Shown here: positions 33,815-43,089 of the stretch, one piece after another | Layout: the number at the start of each line of letters is the position of its first letter | Position numbering within the stretch: the first letter of the stretch is position 1 | Assembly (NCBI RefSeq): GCF_000702825.1 | Contig: NZ_JNKF01000014.1 | Coordinates: forward strand, 243,973-307,972 | From: Prevotella sp. P6B1 | Lineage (GTDB): Bacteria; Bacteroidota; Bacteroidia; Bacteroidales; Bacteroidaceae | DNA length: 64,000 nucleotides | Direction of reading: 5' to 3' | The notes under the pieces: generated by a model | Databases searched by the model: none | What the model was told of the DNA's origin: nothing | The model's input: the letters and a program-made list of their open reading frames with translations, nothing else | Position numbers and translations under genes: made by a program

Positions 33815-35389
33815 ATGACAAGTGAAGTAATCATCGATGTGCAGCCGAAGGACATTTCTATAGCCCTGCTCGAAGACAAACAGCTGGTAGAATACCAGCA
33901 GGAGCAGCGCACAGCTTCGTTCTCGGTGGGCAACATTTATGTGGCGAAAGTCAAAAAACTGATGCCAGGACTCAACGCTTGTTTCGTTGATGTCGGAGCT
34001 GAACGCGTGGCATTCCTGCATTACCTTGACCTGGGAACTCAATTCAACTCTTACGAGAAATACCTGAAACAGGTAGTAAGCGACCGCAAGAAACTCTACC
34101 CCATCCAGAAAGCCAGCATTCAGCCTGAACTGAAAAAGGATGGAAGTATCGCCAACACCCTGAAGGTTGGACAGGAAATACTGGTACAGATTGTCAAAGA
34201 ACCTATCAACACCAAAGGTCCGCGCCTTACATGCGAACTCAGCTTCGCCGGACGCTACCTGGTGCTGATCCCATTCGAAGACAGTGTTTCCGTTTCCACC
34301 AAAATCAAGAAAGGCGAAGAACGTAGCCGACTGAAGCAACTCATCCAGAGCATCAAGCCCAAGAACTTCGGTGTCATCGTACGTACGGTGGCCGAAGGCA
34401 AGCGAGCAGCTGAACTTGATGCCGAGCTGAAGATTCTGTTGAAGCGTTGGGAAGACGTGATCACCAAAGTCCAGAAGACCACAGAGCGTCCACAACTCTG
34501 CTTTGAGGAGGAAAGCAGGGCCGTAGCACTGTTGCGTGATCTCTTCAATCCCACTTACGACGGCATCCACGTGAATGATAGCGACATCTACGGCGAAATC
34601 AAGAATTACCTGGGACTCATCGCACCTGAGAAGGAGGACATTGTGAAGCTCTATAACGGCACAGTCCCCATCTTCGACAATTTCGATGTAACCAAGCAAC
34701 TGAAGTCTGGCTTTGGAAAGACGGTCAATTACAAACATGGCGCCTATCTGATTATTGAACACACAGAAGCCATGCATGTAGTTGATGTGAACAGCGGTAC
34801 ACGCATTAAGAAAGAGAACAATCAGGAGACCAACGCCCTCGAGACCAATCTGGGAGCCGCCGATGAGCTGGCCCGCCAGCTGCGACTCAGGGATATGGGT
34901 GGTATCATCATCGTCGACTTTATCGACATGAAACTGCCCGAGGATCGCCAGTTGCTCTACGAACGCATGTGCAAGAACATGCAGAAGGACAGAGCCAAGC
35001 ACAACATCCTGCCTCTCTCTAAGTTCGGCCTGATGCAGATTACCCGTCAGCGCGTTCGCCCTGCCATGAGCGTGAACGTGGAGGAAACCTGCCCCACCTG
35101 TTTCGGAAAAGGAACTATCAAGTCGAGCATCCTGTTCACTGACACCCTCGAGAGTAAGATCGATACCCTGGTCAACAAGATCGGAGTCCGCAAGTTCTAT
35201 CTGCACGTCCATCCCTACATCGCCGCCTATATCAACAAGGGCTTCATCAGCATGAAGCGCAGGTGGCAGATCAAGTACGGATTCGGCATCCACGTGATCC
35301 CGTCGCAGAAACTGGCATTCCTTCAGTACGAGTTCTATGATGCCAACAAGCAGTTTATAGACATGAAGGAAGAAATCGAAACAAAGTAA
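33815..35389 (+). CDS. rng: Ribonuclease E/G family protein (RNase G)
   Basis: A 524-residue endoribonuclease for rRNA maturation and mRNA decay. It has an N-terminal S1 domain (GNIYVAKVKKLMPGLNACFV), an RNase-H-like region, the DNase-I-like catalytic part with VVDVNSGTRIKKEN and IIIVDFIDM (metal-binding Asp residues) and the zinc-link CPTCFGKG. It lacks the long C-terminal scaffold of RNase E, so it is closer to RNase G. A GT2 gene follows after 19 bases. Confidence 0.93.
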   Translation: MTSEVIIDVQPKDISIALLEDKQLVEYQQEQRTASFSVGNIYVAKVKKLMPGLNACFVDVGAERVAFLHYLDLGTQFNSYEKYLKQVVSDRKKLYPIQKASIQPELKKDGSIANTLKVGQEILVQIVKEPINTKGPRLTCELSFAGRYLVLIPFEDSVSVSTKIKKGEERSRLKQLIQSIKPKNFGVIVRTVAEGKRAAELDAELKILLKRWEDVITKVQKTTERPQLCFEEESRAVALLRDLFNPTYDGIHVNDSDIYGEIKNYLGLIAPEKEDIVKLYNGTVPIFDNFDVTKQLKSGFGKTVNYKHGAYLIIEHTEAMHVVDVNSGTRIKKENNQETNALETNLGAADELARQLRLRDMGGIIIVDFIDMKLPEDRQLLYERMCKNMQKDRAKHNILPLSKFGLMQITRQRVRPAMSVNVEETCPTCFGKGTIKSSILFTDTLESKIDTLVNKIGVRKFYLHVHPYIAAYINKGFISMKRRWQIKYGFGIHVIPSQKLAFLQYEFYDANKQFIDMKEEIETK

Positions 35390-35408
35390 AACAAACAATC
35401 CTCTACCT

Positions 35409-36593
35409 ATGATTACACTGAAAATTCTTTTTTGGGCCATGCTGCTCATTGTATTCTATACCTACATCGGGTACGGAATTCTATTATACCTCATCATCCG
35501 GCTAAAGCGAATCCTTGCGGGCACTCCCCGCAAGGTCGCAACGCCTGGCGATGACGAACTACCCACCATGACACTCATGATTTGCGCCTACAACGAAGAA
35601 GACGTTGTAGCCGAGAAGATGGCCAACACCCTGGCTATCGACTATCCGCGTGACAAATTCCGCATCATGTGGGTGACTGATGGCAGCAACGACCGTACCA
35701 ACGAGCTACTGAAGGCCTACCCCGAAGTCGACGTGGTATTCAGCCCCGAACGTAAAGGCAAGACAGCAGCCCTGAAACACGGCCTGCAGGAACTCCAGAC
35801 GCGCTACGTGGCATTTACCGATGCCAACACCATGATCAATCCAGGCGCTATGAAGGAGATTGCCCGTCTGTTCATGGACCCCACCATTGGCTGCGTATCA
35901 GGCGAGAAGCGCGTAGCAGCCCGTAAGGAAGGCGAGATGGCAGCCGAAGGCGAAGGCCTTTACTGGCGTTACGAAAGCACCCTGAAGAAGTGGGACAGCG
36001 AACTCTATTCAGCCATGGGTGCTGCCGGCGAGCTCTACGCCATCGACCCCACTCTGGTACACGAGGTACCCGATTCAGCCCTGCTCGACGACTTCATGAT
36101 GTCAATGTTCATCGTAAAAGATGGCAAGCGAATCGCCTATACCCCCGACGCCTACGCACAGGAATACGGCTCGGCCAATATGTTCGAAGAATCCAAACGT
36201 AAACGCCGCATTGCTGCAGGTGGTCTGCAAAGCATCTGGTGGCTGCGCAGTTTGCTCAATCCGTTCCACCAGCCATTAGTAACCTTCCAGTACATCAGCC
36301 ACCGCGTCCTAAGATGGAGTATTACTCCAATCGCCATGGTAATCCTACTGGTTATCAATGCATTATTAACAGCACTAAACGCAGGTTTATTCTTCAATAT
36401 TGCACTTGCGCTCCAGATAATTTTCTATCTGACAGCCTTCTTGGGATGGCAGCTCAGCCGACGAGGCGCCAAGAACAAGTTGCTCTATACGGCCTACTAT
36501 TTTGTGTTCATGAATCTCAATGTTTTTCGCGGAATGGCCTATCTGTGCAAGCATAACAACAGTGGCGCATGGGAAAAAGCTAAAAGAAGTTGA
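35409..36593 (+). CDS. Membrane glycosyltransferase family 2
   Basis: A 394-residue processive-type GT2 enzyme. A transmembrane helix at the start is followed by the GT-A domain (TLMICAYNEEDVVAEKMANTL, VTDGSNDRT, FTDANTMI with DxN metal site, LLDDFMMSM) and three C-terminal helices (ITPIAMVILLVINALLTAL, FFNIALALQIIFYLTAFLGW). It presumably adds sugars to an exopolysaccharide or lipid carrier; no other polysaccharide genes are adjacent. Confidence 0.88.
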   Translation: MITLKILFWAMLLIVFYTYIGYGILLYLIIRLKRILAGTPRKVATPGDDELPTMTLMICAYNEEDVVAEKMANTLAIDYPRDKFRIMWVTDGSNDRTNELLKAYPEVDVVFSPERKGKTAALKHGLQELQTRYVAFTDANTMINPGAMKEIARLFMDPTIGCVSGEKRVAARKEGEMAAEGEGLYWRYESTLKKWDSELYSAMGAAGELYAIDPTLVHEVPDSALLDDFMMSMFIVKDGKRIAYTPDAYAQEYGSANMFEESKRKRRIAAGGLQSIWWLRSLLNPFHQPLVTFQYISHRVLRWSITPIAMVILLVINALLTALNAGLFFNIALALQIIFYLTAFLGWQLSRRGAKNKLLYTAYYFVFMNLNVFRGMAYLCKHNNSGAWEKAKRS

Positions 36594-36633
36594 AAAAAAT
36601 CCTATTTTTCTTTTGTATTACAAAAAAAAACAT

Positions 36634-36641
36634 TACCTTTG
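36634..36641 (+). promoter_or_regulatory. Promoter of the hybrid histidine kinase unit
   Basis: TACCTTTG with TTTG at 36612-36615 near -33. Confidence 0.6.
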
Positions 36642-36666
36642 TCCCGAATTAGTGTATTTTCGTTGA

Positions 36667-37920
36667 ATGGACAGAACCGAAAAAGACATATTGCTACAGA
36701 AATATGCAGATGCAAACCGCAGGTTAACACTTGCGCAAGAGCAGCTTGCTATTGCCAATCAGAAGCTCAAGGAATATGAGGAAAAAGCCCAGAAGGCAGA
36801 GAAGGCAAGCAAGATGAAATCGCTCTTCCTGGCTAATATGAGCCATGAAATCCGTACGCCCCTTAATGCCATTGAGGGTTTCTCTCGTGTGTTGGTAGAG
36901 ACCGATTCACAGGAAGACCGCATGAAGTTCTTCGAGATTATCGAGAGCAACAACAACCGCCTGATGAGCCTTGTTAACGAGATTCTCGATTTGTCGCGTG
37001 TAGAATCAGGCGAGATTGTCATGAAGAAATCGAGCACCGACCTCAACCAGCTTTGCGAGAGCATCCGCAATATCTTTAAGTTCCGCTGTCCAGAAACGCT
37101 AAAACTCGAATGGAAGAAGCCTAACATGGCAGTCACCTTTGTCACCGACGCCAACCGTATCACCCAGGTTTTCTCCAATCTTATCAGCAATGCCCTCAAG
37201 CATACGCACACAGGTAGCATCACCTATGGCTATCGCATGCTCGACGAGGGATCACACATCGAATTCTATGTTCAGGATACCGGTTCCGGTATCGCTCCCG
37301 AGGATATTCCCCACTTGTTTGAGACCTACGTTTCGCGCGATGCCGAGACCAAGAACAATGGTTACGGTTTAGGATTAGCACTTTGCAAGATTATCGTTGA
37401 GAAACTGGGTGGAAATATTTACGTCGACTCTAAGATGGGCGAAGGCTCACTGTTCCGATTCGTTCTGCCTTTCGAGGGCACCATCGGCGGCATGTCGCCA
37501 GTTCGCAACACCACCACCTCGAATGTTCGCACCATCCGTGTTAGCGGCCGTCCCGACAACATGAATAAGAAGAGCATCCTAGTGGCCGAAGACGAGGACA
37601 GCAACTACGAGCTGGTAAAGATTGTGCTCCACAAGCGCTATCGCCTGATTCGCGCCCATAATGGTATTGAGGCTGTAACACTCAACGAAGAGGAACATCC
37701 CGACCTGATACTGATGGATATCCGTATGCCCGAAATGAACGGCCTCGATGCCACCCGTATCATCAAAGAGGTAGACTCGAACACACCAGTCATCGCCCTC
37801 AGTGCCTATGCTTTCGAGGAGAACATCCGCGAAGCCAAGAACGCTGGTTGCGACGAGTTTATGGCCAAGCCATTCAAGGTTGAGAACCTGATTGAGATGG
37901 TTGGCAAATATCTCGACTAA
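36667..37920 (+). CDS. Soluble hybrid histidine kinase with receiver domain
   Basis: A 417-residue cytoplasmic sensor without membrane segments. Residues 1-50 are a coiled coil, then HisKA with phospho-acceptor His60 in NMSHEIRTPLNAI, HATPase_c (about 160-270: DTGSGIAPEDIPHLFE, NNGYGLGLALCKIIVE) and a receiver domain (about 300-416) with the acidic pair in LVAEDEDSN, phospho-acceptor Asp in LILMDIRMPEMNG and Lys in MAKPFKVEN. The output partner is not encoded nearby. An EEP hydrolase gene follows after 17 bases. Confidence 0.92.
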   Translation: MDRTEKDILLQKYADANRRLTLAQEQLAIANQKLKEYEEKAQKAEKASKMKSLFLANMSHEIRTPLNAIEGFSRVLVETDSQEDRMKFFEIIESNNNRLMSLVNEILDLSRVESGEIVMKKSSTDLNQLCESIRNIFKFRCPETLKLEWKKPNMAVTFVTDANRITQVFSNLISNALKHTHTGSITYGYRMLDEGSHIEFYVQDTGSGIAPEDIPHLFETYVSRDAETKNNGYGLGLALCKIIVEKLGGNIYVDSKMGEGSLFRFVLPFEGTIGGMSPVRNTTTSNVRTIRVSGRPDNMNKKSILVAEDEDSNYELVKIVLHKRYRLIRAHNGIEAVTLNEEEHPDLILMDIRMPEMNGLDATRIIKEVDSNTPVIALSAYAFEENIREAKNAGCDEFMAKPFKVENLIEMVGKYLD

Positions 37921-37937
37921 AAATCATTACACATATT

Positions 37938-39008
37938 ATGGGAAAATTAGCTGTACAGAAGTACTTTTCATTCACCATCCTTATTCTTACAGTCTTAGTT
38001 ATGATTTTCACCCTCGTAGGTCTCTACGGAGGTGATGTTCAGCCTGCAGGAAACACGGCACGCGCCATGCTGGTATATGCGTTGCCGGTACTGATAGGAG
38101 CCAATTTGATATTGCTGGTTTTCTGGCTTATCATGCGCCGATGGCACTGGGCCATCATTCCGCTTATAGCCATCCTTTGCTGCATCCCATATGCTGGCAC
38201 CATCTATCAATTCGGCTCATTGGATCCTGCTGCCGATTCCAAGCCCGGCATCAAGATTGCCACCTACAACGTGGCCATGTTCAGCCGTGAGACTTCAGGA
38301 TTCATCGCTCAGGACATTCTCTCTGAGATGAAGAAACAGAAAGTGGATGTGGTTTGTTTCCAGGAATATAACGACCACTGTGGCGACAAGAAGAACTCCG
38401 ATTCCTACAAGGATTATTTCCCCTATATGGCACAGGGCGAGAGCGACATGATGATCTATAGCCGCTACCCCATCACCAAATCGAAAAATCTTAACTTCGA
38501 GATGACCAACAACAGTGCTATGTGGGCCGAGATCAACGTGAAGGGCACCGTGCTGCGCGTGTATAATGCGCACTTGGAGACCACTGGTATCAACTCCACC
38601 CTCCACAGAGCCAGCAAACTGATCAATCAGGGAATGGATATTGAGAGCAACGCGCTGATACGCGCCTTCTATGGCAACTATACACTGGGCATGATAGCCC
38701 GTTCGGGCCAGGCCAACATTCTGTCGATGGACATGCGCGAGTGCGAAGCCCCCATCATTGTATGCGGCGACTTCAACGATGTGCCCTACTCTTACGTCTA
38801 TAACACCATGCTTGGCGACAAAGTTGATGGTTTCAAGGAGTGCGGTAGCGGATTTATGTACACCTTCCGTGGTGGCAACAAGAAGGTCCGCATCGACTAC
38901 ATCTTCCACGACAAGGGCATGGAGGGCATCACCTACTACAAGCGTGAGCTCAGCTACTCCGACCACAACCCCGTGTTTATGAAGATAGCACTCAATCAGC
39001 AGAAATAA
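37938..39008 (+). CDS. Membrane-anchored endonuclease/exonuclease/phosphatase family protein
   Basis: A 356-residue protein with three N-terminal transmembrane helices followed by an EEP domain: IKIATYNVAMF, the metal-binding Glu in VVCFQEYND, AHLETTGINS, VCGDFNDVPYSY and the final SDHNPVFMKI. Envelope-facing EEP proteins of this layout are common in Bacteroidetes; the substrate (nucleic acid, phospholipid or sugar phosphate) is not known. A terminator follows immediately. Confidence 0.88.
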   Translation: MGKLAVQKYFSFTILILTVLVMIFTLVGLYGGDVQPAGNTARAMLVYALPVLIGANLILLVFWLIMRRWHWAIIPLIAILCCIPYAGTIYQFGSLDPAADSKPGIKIATYNVAMFSRETSGFIAQDILSEMKKQKVDVVCFQEYNDHCGDKKNSDSYKDYFPYMAQGESDMMIYSRYPITKSKNLNFEMTNNSAMWAEINVKGTVLRVYNAHLETTGINSTLHRASKLINQGMDIESNALIRAFYGNYTLGMIARSGQANILSMDMRECEAPIIVCGDFNDVPYSYVYNTMLGDKVDGFKECGSGFMYTFRGGNKKVRIDYIFHDKGMEGITYYKRELSYSDHNPVFMKIALNQQK

Positions 39009-39010
39009 AG

Positions 39011-39038
39011 AATCCCGCTACACGCGGGATTTTTTTTG
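39011..39038 (+). terminator. Terminator of the kinase/EEP unit
   Basis: AATCCCGC pairs with GCGGGATT around TACAC, then eight T. Confidence 0.9.
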
Positions 39039-39048
39039 CTTTACAGAG

Positions 39049-39513
39049 TCACACAATCTTGAACCTTACCCTGAACGAATGCTCTTGTTCGTCCCAGTTG
39101 GTGCCCAACAGTTCGAAGCGTCCTATCTGCGAGGTAGAGCGCACATGCTTGCCGATACAGGGGCACACATCATAATCGCCTATACGTACCAGTCGGATAG
39201 TCTCCGAGGCATCGTCGGGCAGTCGGTCGAGCGATACGTCATCAGGCAGATTGTCGCGCGTAACGAATTCGAAAGTCACAGGCAGGTCCTCTTCTATCAG
39301 TTCGTTCATCCGTCGCTCAATCTCACGTTCGTCAACGCGCGAAGGCTTCTGCTCGAGATGGAAACTCATCTTGCTCTTCTTGCGCTCCACATGGGCATTG
39401 AACGAGCGCCCGCAATCAAACATGCGGATCATTGTCTGATTCAACAAATGCTCAGCCGTGTGGGCTGGCGGAAACTCCTCCTTATTGTGCTCATTGAGTA
39501 TATAATCAGCCAT
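39049..39513 (-). CDS. AlaX-like alanyl-tRNA editing domain protein
   Basis: A 154-residue free-standing editing protein that should hydrolyse mischarged Ser- or Gly-tRNA(Ala). The zinc site is formed by HTAEHLLNQ (HxxxH) and, near residue 120, the CPCIGKH pair, which is the AlaX second half-site. The start at 39513 (MADYILNEH) is chosen because the predicted -7 box at 39531-39539 leaves little room for the upstream codon at 39534. Confidence 0.85.
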   Translation of the reverse strand: MADYILNEHNKEEFPPAHTAEHLLNQTMIRMFDCGRSFNAHVERKKSKMSFHLEQKPSRVDEREIERRMNELIEEDLPVTFEFVTRDNLPDDVSLDRLPDDASETIRLVRIGDYDVCPCIGKHVRSTSQIGRFELLGTNWDEQEHSFRVRFKIV

Positions 39514-39530
39514 AACATTAAAAATTTGGC

Positions 39531-39539
39531 GCAAAAATA
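39531..39539 (-). promoter_or_regulatory. Promoter -7 box of the AlaX-like gene
   Basis: Minus-strand TATTTTTGC, 18 bases upstream of the ATG. Confidence 0.55.
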
Positions 39540-39581
39540 CGAATTTTGATTAAAAAAAACAAGTTTCTTGCAACTTTTTCC

Positions 39582-39589
39582 TACCTTTG
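39582..39589 (+). promoter_or_regulatory. Promoter -7 box of the DUF2807 gene
   Basis: TACCTTTG, leader about 38 bases. Confidence 0.55.
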
Positions 39590-39632
39590 TGCGTCAAACC
39601 TATAAAATAAACCAATTAAAATAGTAGAAAGT

Positions 39633-40307
39633 ATGAAAAAAGTATTGTTTCTGATGGTAAGCGTTCTGGCACTTACATCATGCAAAGTCGATTTAGCCAA
39701 CTGGGGTGCTAACCAAATCAAGCCAAGCGACGAGATTGTCACCAAGACCTACCAACTTGATGCCTTCGAAGAGGTCAACATGAGCGGCGTGGGACATATC
39801 GAGCTGATACAGGACGAGAAGAAAAGCGGCACCATCGAGCTGACCGCCCCCGATAACTATGTCGAGCTTTACAAGTTTGAGAGCAAAGACGGCAAGCTGT
39901 CTATCGGCTTCACCAAGAACAATATCAACCTGAACACCAAGCACGTCGATATCAAGGTTTATACCGCCGACCTCATCAAGCTGAAGAATGGCGGTGCTTC
40001 GAGCATTAACATGGAAAAGCTGGATACCGACCAGCTCACGATTATCAACAGCGGCGTGGGCAGCATCAAGATTGCAGGTATTGCCGACAATGTGGAGATG
40101 ACCAACAGCGGTGTGGGCAGCATCGACGCTCAGCGTCTGAAAGCGCTCAACGTCAAAGCCACCGTATCAGGTGTAGGCAGCATCACCTGCTATGCCTCCG
40201 AGAAGATTGAAAGCAGAGTATCAGGCGTTGGCTCACTGAAATATGCAGGCAACCCCAAGCAGACCGACAATCACCGCTCAGGCGTTGGCAGCATCAGCGA
40301 AATGTAA
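39633..40307 (+). CDS. DUF2807 head-GIN-domain lipoprotein
   Basis: A 224-residue lipoprotein (LALTSC lipobox near residue 17) with the auto-transporter-adhesin head GIN fold. A right-handed beta-helix is suggested by repeated turns SGVGHIEL, SGVGSIKI, SGVGSIDA, SGVGSITC, SGVGSLKY and SGVGSISEM at about 18-residue spacing. Function unknown; common in Bacteroidetes envelopes. A bidirectional terminator follows. Confidence 0.88.
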   Translation: MKKVLFLMVSVLALTSCKVDLANWGANQIKPSDEIVTKTYQLDAFEEVNMSGVGHIELIQDEKKSGTIELTAPDNYVELYKFESKDGKLSIGFTKNNINLNTKHVDIKVYTADLIKLKNGGASSINMEKLDTDQLTIINSGVGSIKIAGIADNVEMTNSGVGSIDAQRLKALNVKATVSGVGSITCYASEKIESRVSGVGSLKYAGNPKQTDNHRSGVGSISEM

Positions 40308-40338
40308 GAACAAAGCTGCAAACAGCAAGCCATAAATT

Positions 40339-40363
40339 AGGGCGACCACGATGGCCGCCCTTT
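40339..40363. terminator. Bidirectional terminator between DUF2807 and alpha-amylase genes
   Basis: AGGGCGaCC (40339-40347) pairs with GGcCGCCCT (40353-40361) between two convergent genes; T-rich sequence follows on the plus strand. Confidence 0.65.
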
Positions 40364-40365
40364 AT

Positions 40366-42021
40366 TTATGCTCTGAACTTCAGCACCATAGCGCTGAGTG
40401 GTTTCATCTCCAATGCCACAGCGCCATCGCGCTTCAACGTCAGCTTCAGCTTATGGCCCGAAAGCAGATCGGTGGCTGTAGCCCCCTTCTCTTTCAGCCT
40501 CAGATAGGCGAAGGCATGATCGGGAATCGTGATATTCACGGTTACCGGCAGCTCGTCGAAATTCACCACCACCAGTAATGTCTCACTGCCCGCCTTACGC
40601 AGGAACGCATACTGACGCTGCAGATGCCCGTTCACATACATCAGATCGAACGAAGCACCCTCCGTAACCGCCTTCTCGTTCTTAGCGATGTTCATCAGCT
40701 TCACATAGATATCGTGAAGATACTTCTCACGGATAGTGAATTTGCGGTTAGCCGCACGCACCATGGTGTCAACGCTCCAGTAATCGAAGATGGTAGTACG
40801 CCCATCCTGTCCGCTGAATCCCTCGGCATCCATACCACGCTCGCCATACTCCTGTCCGAAATAGATCATGAGCGGATTCTGGTACAACAGCGCCGATACA
40901 GCCAGCGCCGGCACCCCCTTCAGCCCGTCGCCGGCAAAGAAATCGCTGGCAATGCGCTGCTCGTCGTGATTCTCCAGGAAGTAGAGCATATGCTGACGGA
41001 TATCGTCAGTCTGCTGCCAGGCGCCCGTGATGGCGTGAGCCGACTGTCGGCCGCACATCACATTGCGCAGCGTGTCGTACATGCCCACCTTATCATAGAG
41101 ATAGTCGAAGCCAGCGCCCAGATAGTTGCGATATTCAGCCGGGTTATACACCTCGCCAATAAAGATGATCTCCGGATAGCGGTACTTCACCTTGTCGGTA
41201 GCCCACTGCCAGAAGGCCGTTGGCACCATCTCAGCCATGTCGCAACGGAATCCGTCTACCCCCTTGGCAGCCCAGAACAGCAGGATATCCGTCATCTTAT
41301 CCCACGTATTGGGGATAGGCGAAAAGTGCCCCACTCTGCCGGCATAGTAATCAAGACCGTAGTTCAGCTTCACCGTCTCATACCAGTCGTTCTGGCCCGG
41401 CGCATTGTTGAAACAGTCGTTACCCGTGGCCTTGGCCGGCTCCTCGGTATAAGGCTCGTTCTCGCCATGATACAGGTCGAAGTAAGGATGGAAACACTGT
41501 CCTGGACAATAGTAGAAGTTGTTCTGCGGCGAGAATCCCAGTTGCGGATTATCCTCCTCGCCCAGATCCTTCACGCCCTCAGGCTTACAGATAGAGTGAT
41601 ACTGACGTGCCACATGATTAGGCACAAAGTCGATGATCACCTTCAGTCCGGCTTGATGGCTACGCGCCACCAGTGCCTCGAACTCCTGCATGCGCTGGTC
41701 CACATCCACAGCCAGATCGGGATCGATATCATAGTAATCCGTGATGGCGTAAGGCGAGCCCGCCTTACCCTTCACCACAGCCGGATGCTGACGTGGAATG
41801 CCATATTGAGAGTAATCCGTTTGCGAAGCATGACGGATAACACCAGTGTACCAGATATGACTCACGCCCATCGCCCTGATTTTTTTCAGGACAGTGGGCG
41901 TGAAGTCGTTCAGTTTTCCGCAACCGTTCTCCTCAATCGTACCATCGTGCTTGCACGTGGTATTGCGATTGCCGTATAAACGGGTGAAAACTTGATAAAG
42001 GATGATCTTACTCGATGCCAT
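40366..42021 (-). CDS. GH13 alpha-amylase family protein
   Basis: A 551-residue cytoplasmic glucan hydrolase without signal peptide. GH13 regions are all present: DFVPNHVAR, GFRCDMAEMVP (nucleophile Asp), FIGEVYNP (acid Glu), FLENHDEQR (transition-state Asp), and a C-terminal beta domain. The absence of a signal peptide points to intracellular maltodextrin or glycogen breakdown, consistent with the phosphorylase and synthase downstream. Its start overlaps the end of fabD by 14 bases, so translation may be coupled. Confidence 0.9.
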   Translation of the reverse strand: MASSKIILYQVFTRLYGNRNTTCKHDGTIEENGCGKLNDFTPTVLKKIRAMGVSHIWYTGVIRHASQTDYSQYGIPRQHPAVVKGKAGSPYAITDYYDIDPDLAVDVDQRMQEFEALVARSHQAGLKVIIDFVPNHVARQYHSICKPEGVKDLGEEDNPQLGFSPQNNFYYCPGQCFHPYFDLYHGENEPYTEEPAKATGNDCFNNAPGQNDWYETVKLNYGLDYYAGRVGHFSPIPNTWDKMTDILLFWAAKGVDGFRCDMAEMVPTAFWQWATDKVKYRYPEIIFIGEVYNPAEYRNYLGAGFDYLYDKVGMYDTLRNVMCGRQSAHAITGAWQQTDDIRQHMLYFLENHDEQRIASDFFAGDGLKGVPALAVSALLYQNPLMIYFGQEYGERGMDAEGFSGQDGRTTIFDYWSVDTMVRAANRKFTIREKYLHDIYVKLMNIAKNEKAVTEGASFDLMYVNGHLQRQYAFLRKAGSETLLVVVNFDELPVTVNITIPDHAFAYLRLKEKGATATDLLSGHKLKLTLKRDGAVALEMKPLSAMVLKFRA

Positions 42022-42898
42022 GGGCAGCTACCTCTTTGTTGATCTTAACGATCATGCCCTGGAGGGCCTTACCAGGACCACACTCAGTGAAGTCGTCGGC
42101 ACCGTCGGCAATCATATTCTGCACGCTCTGAGTCCAGCGAACCGAACTTGTGAGCTGCGCAATGAGGTTAGCCTTGATCTCAGCGGGATCGGTATGAGGC
42201 TTAGCGTCAACATTCTGATAAACAGGGCACTTAGGCGTCTTGATCTCAGTAGCCTCGATAGCAGCCTGGAGCTCGTCCTTAGCAGGCTGCATGAGTGGAG
42301 AGTGGAAAGCACCACCCACCTTGAGCACGAGTGCGCGCTTAGCACCAGCAGCCTTGAGCTGCTCGCAAGCCTCCTCGATAGCCTCTACATTACCACTGAT
42401 AACCAGCTGTCCTGGGCAGTTATAGTTAGCAGCTACTACTACACCCTTGCCCATCTTGCTCACCTCGGCGCAAACCTCCTCAACCTTCTCATCAGGCAGA
42501 GCGATGATAGCAGCCATAGTTGAAGGCTGAGCCTCGCAGGCCTTCTGCATAGCCATAGCACGTGCATAAACCAACTTCAGTCCATCCTCGAAGCTCAAAG
42601 CACCAGCAGCAGTCAGAGCAGAGAACTCACCCAGTGAGTGGCCAGCAACCATCTTGGGCTCGAAAGCCTCACCCATGCAGAGTGCTGAAATCACGCTGTG
42701 CAGGAAAACGGCAGGCTGAGTAACCTTGGTCTGCTTGAGTTCCTCATCAGTTCCAGCGAACATAATGTCGGTGATGCGATATCCGAGAATGTCGTTTGCT
42801 TTCTCAAAAAGTTCCTTTGCCAGTGGGTTGGTATCGTAGAGATCCTTACCCATTCCTACAAACTGTGCTCCCTGTCCGGGAAAAACAAATGCTTTCAT
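42008..42898 (-). CDS. fabD: Malonyl CoA-acyl carrier protein transacylase
   Basis: A 296-residue enzyme loading malonyl units on ACP for fatty acid synthesis. It begins AFVFPGQGAQFVGMGKDL; the active Ser is in AGHSLGEFSAL (about residue 90), and the catalytic His is in KVGGAFHSPLM (about 200). Length matches the family. It is first in the unit with the amylase gene, an unusual pairing. Confidence 0.95.
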   Translation of the reverse strand: MKAFVFPGQGAQFVGMGKDLYDTNPLAKELFEKANDILGYRITDIMFAGTDEELKQTKVTQPAVFLHSVISALCMGEAFEPKMVAGHSLGEFSALTAAGALSFEDGLKLVYARAMAMQKACEAQPSTMAAIIALPDEKVEEVCAEVSKMGKGVVVAANYNCPGQLVISGNVEAIEEACEQLKAAGAKRALVLKVGGAFHSPLMQPAKDELQAAIEATEIKTPKCPVYQNVDAKPHTDPAEIKANLIAQLTSSVRWTQSVQNMIADGADDFTECGPGKALQGMIVKINKEVAAHGIE

Positions 42899-42980
42899 CT
42901 TTTAATTTACAATTTTATTATTTACGATTTACAATTTATTTCCAATTTGGATATTTGTGCCATTTTGGTTCTTTCAGGAT

Positions 42981-42989
42981 GCAAAATTA
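42981..42989 (-). promoter_or_regulatory. Promoter -7 box of fabD
   Basis: Minus-strand TAATTTTGC. Between it and the ATG the leader contains an AT-rich run with repeats of TTTACAATTTA type. Confidence 0.5.
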
Positions 42990-43063
42990 CTAAAACTTTC
43001 TGAAAAATGCACCTCGAGCGCCATTTTTTTAAAGAAAGTGGTCATAATATCGAAAAATCTGTG

Positions 43064-43071
43064 TAATTTTG
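43064..43071 (+). promoter_or_regulatory. Promoter -7 box of the ThiE-like/prs unit
   Basis: TAATTTTG, 18 bases before the ATG at 43090. Confidence 0.55.
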
Positions 43072-43089
43072 CACTTAGAAAGAGAATAG

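Noticed and set aside
33737..35449. A 570-codon open frame on the minus strand
   Set aside because: It lies opposite the RNase G gene, whose motifs are unmistakable; the antisense translation has no domain logic and no promoter.
42899..43080. TPP riboswitch ahead of the ThiE-like gene
   Set aside because: The thi-box core CTGAGA with ACCTGATCTGG is not present, and the leader is only about 12-15 bases after the -7 box.
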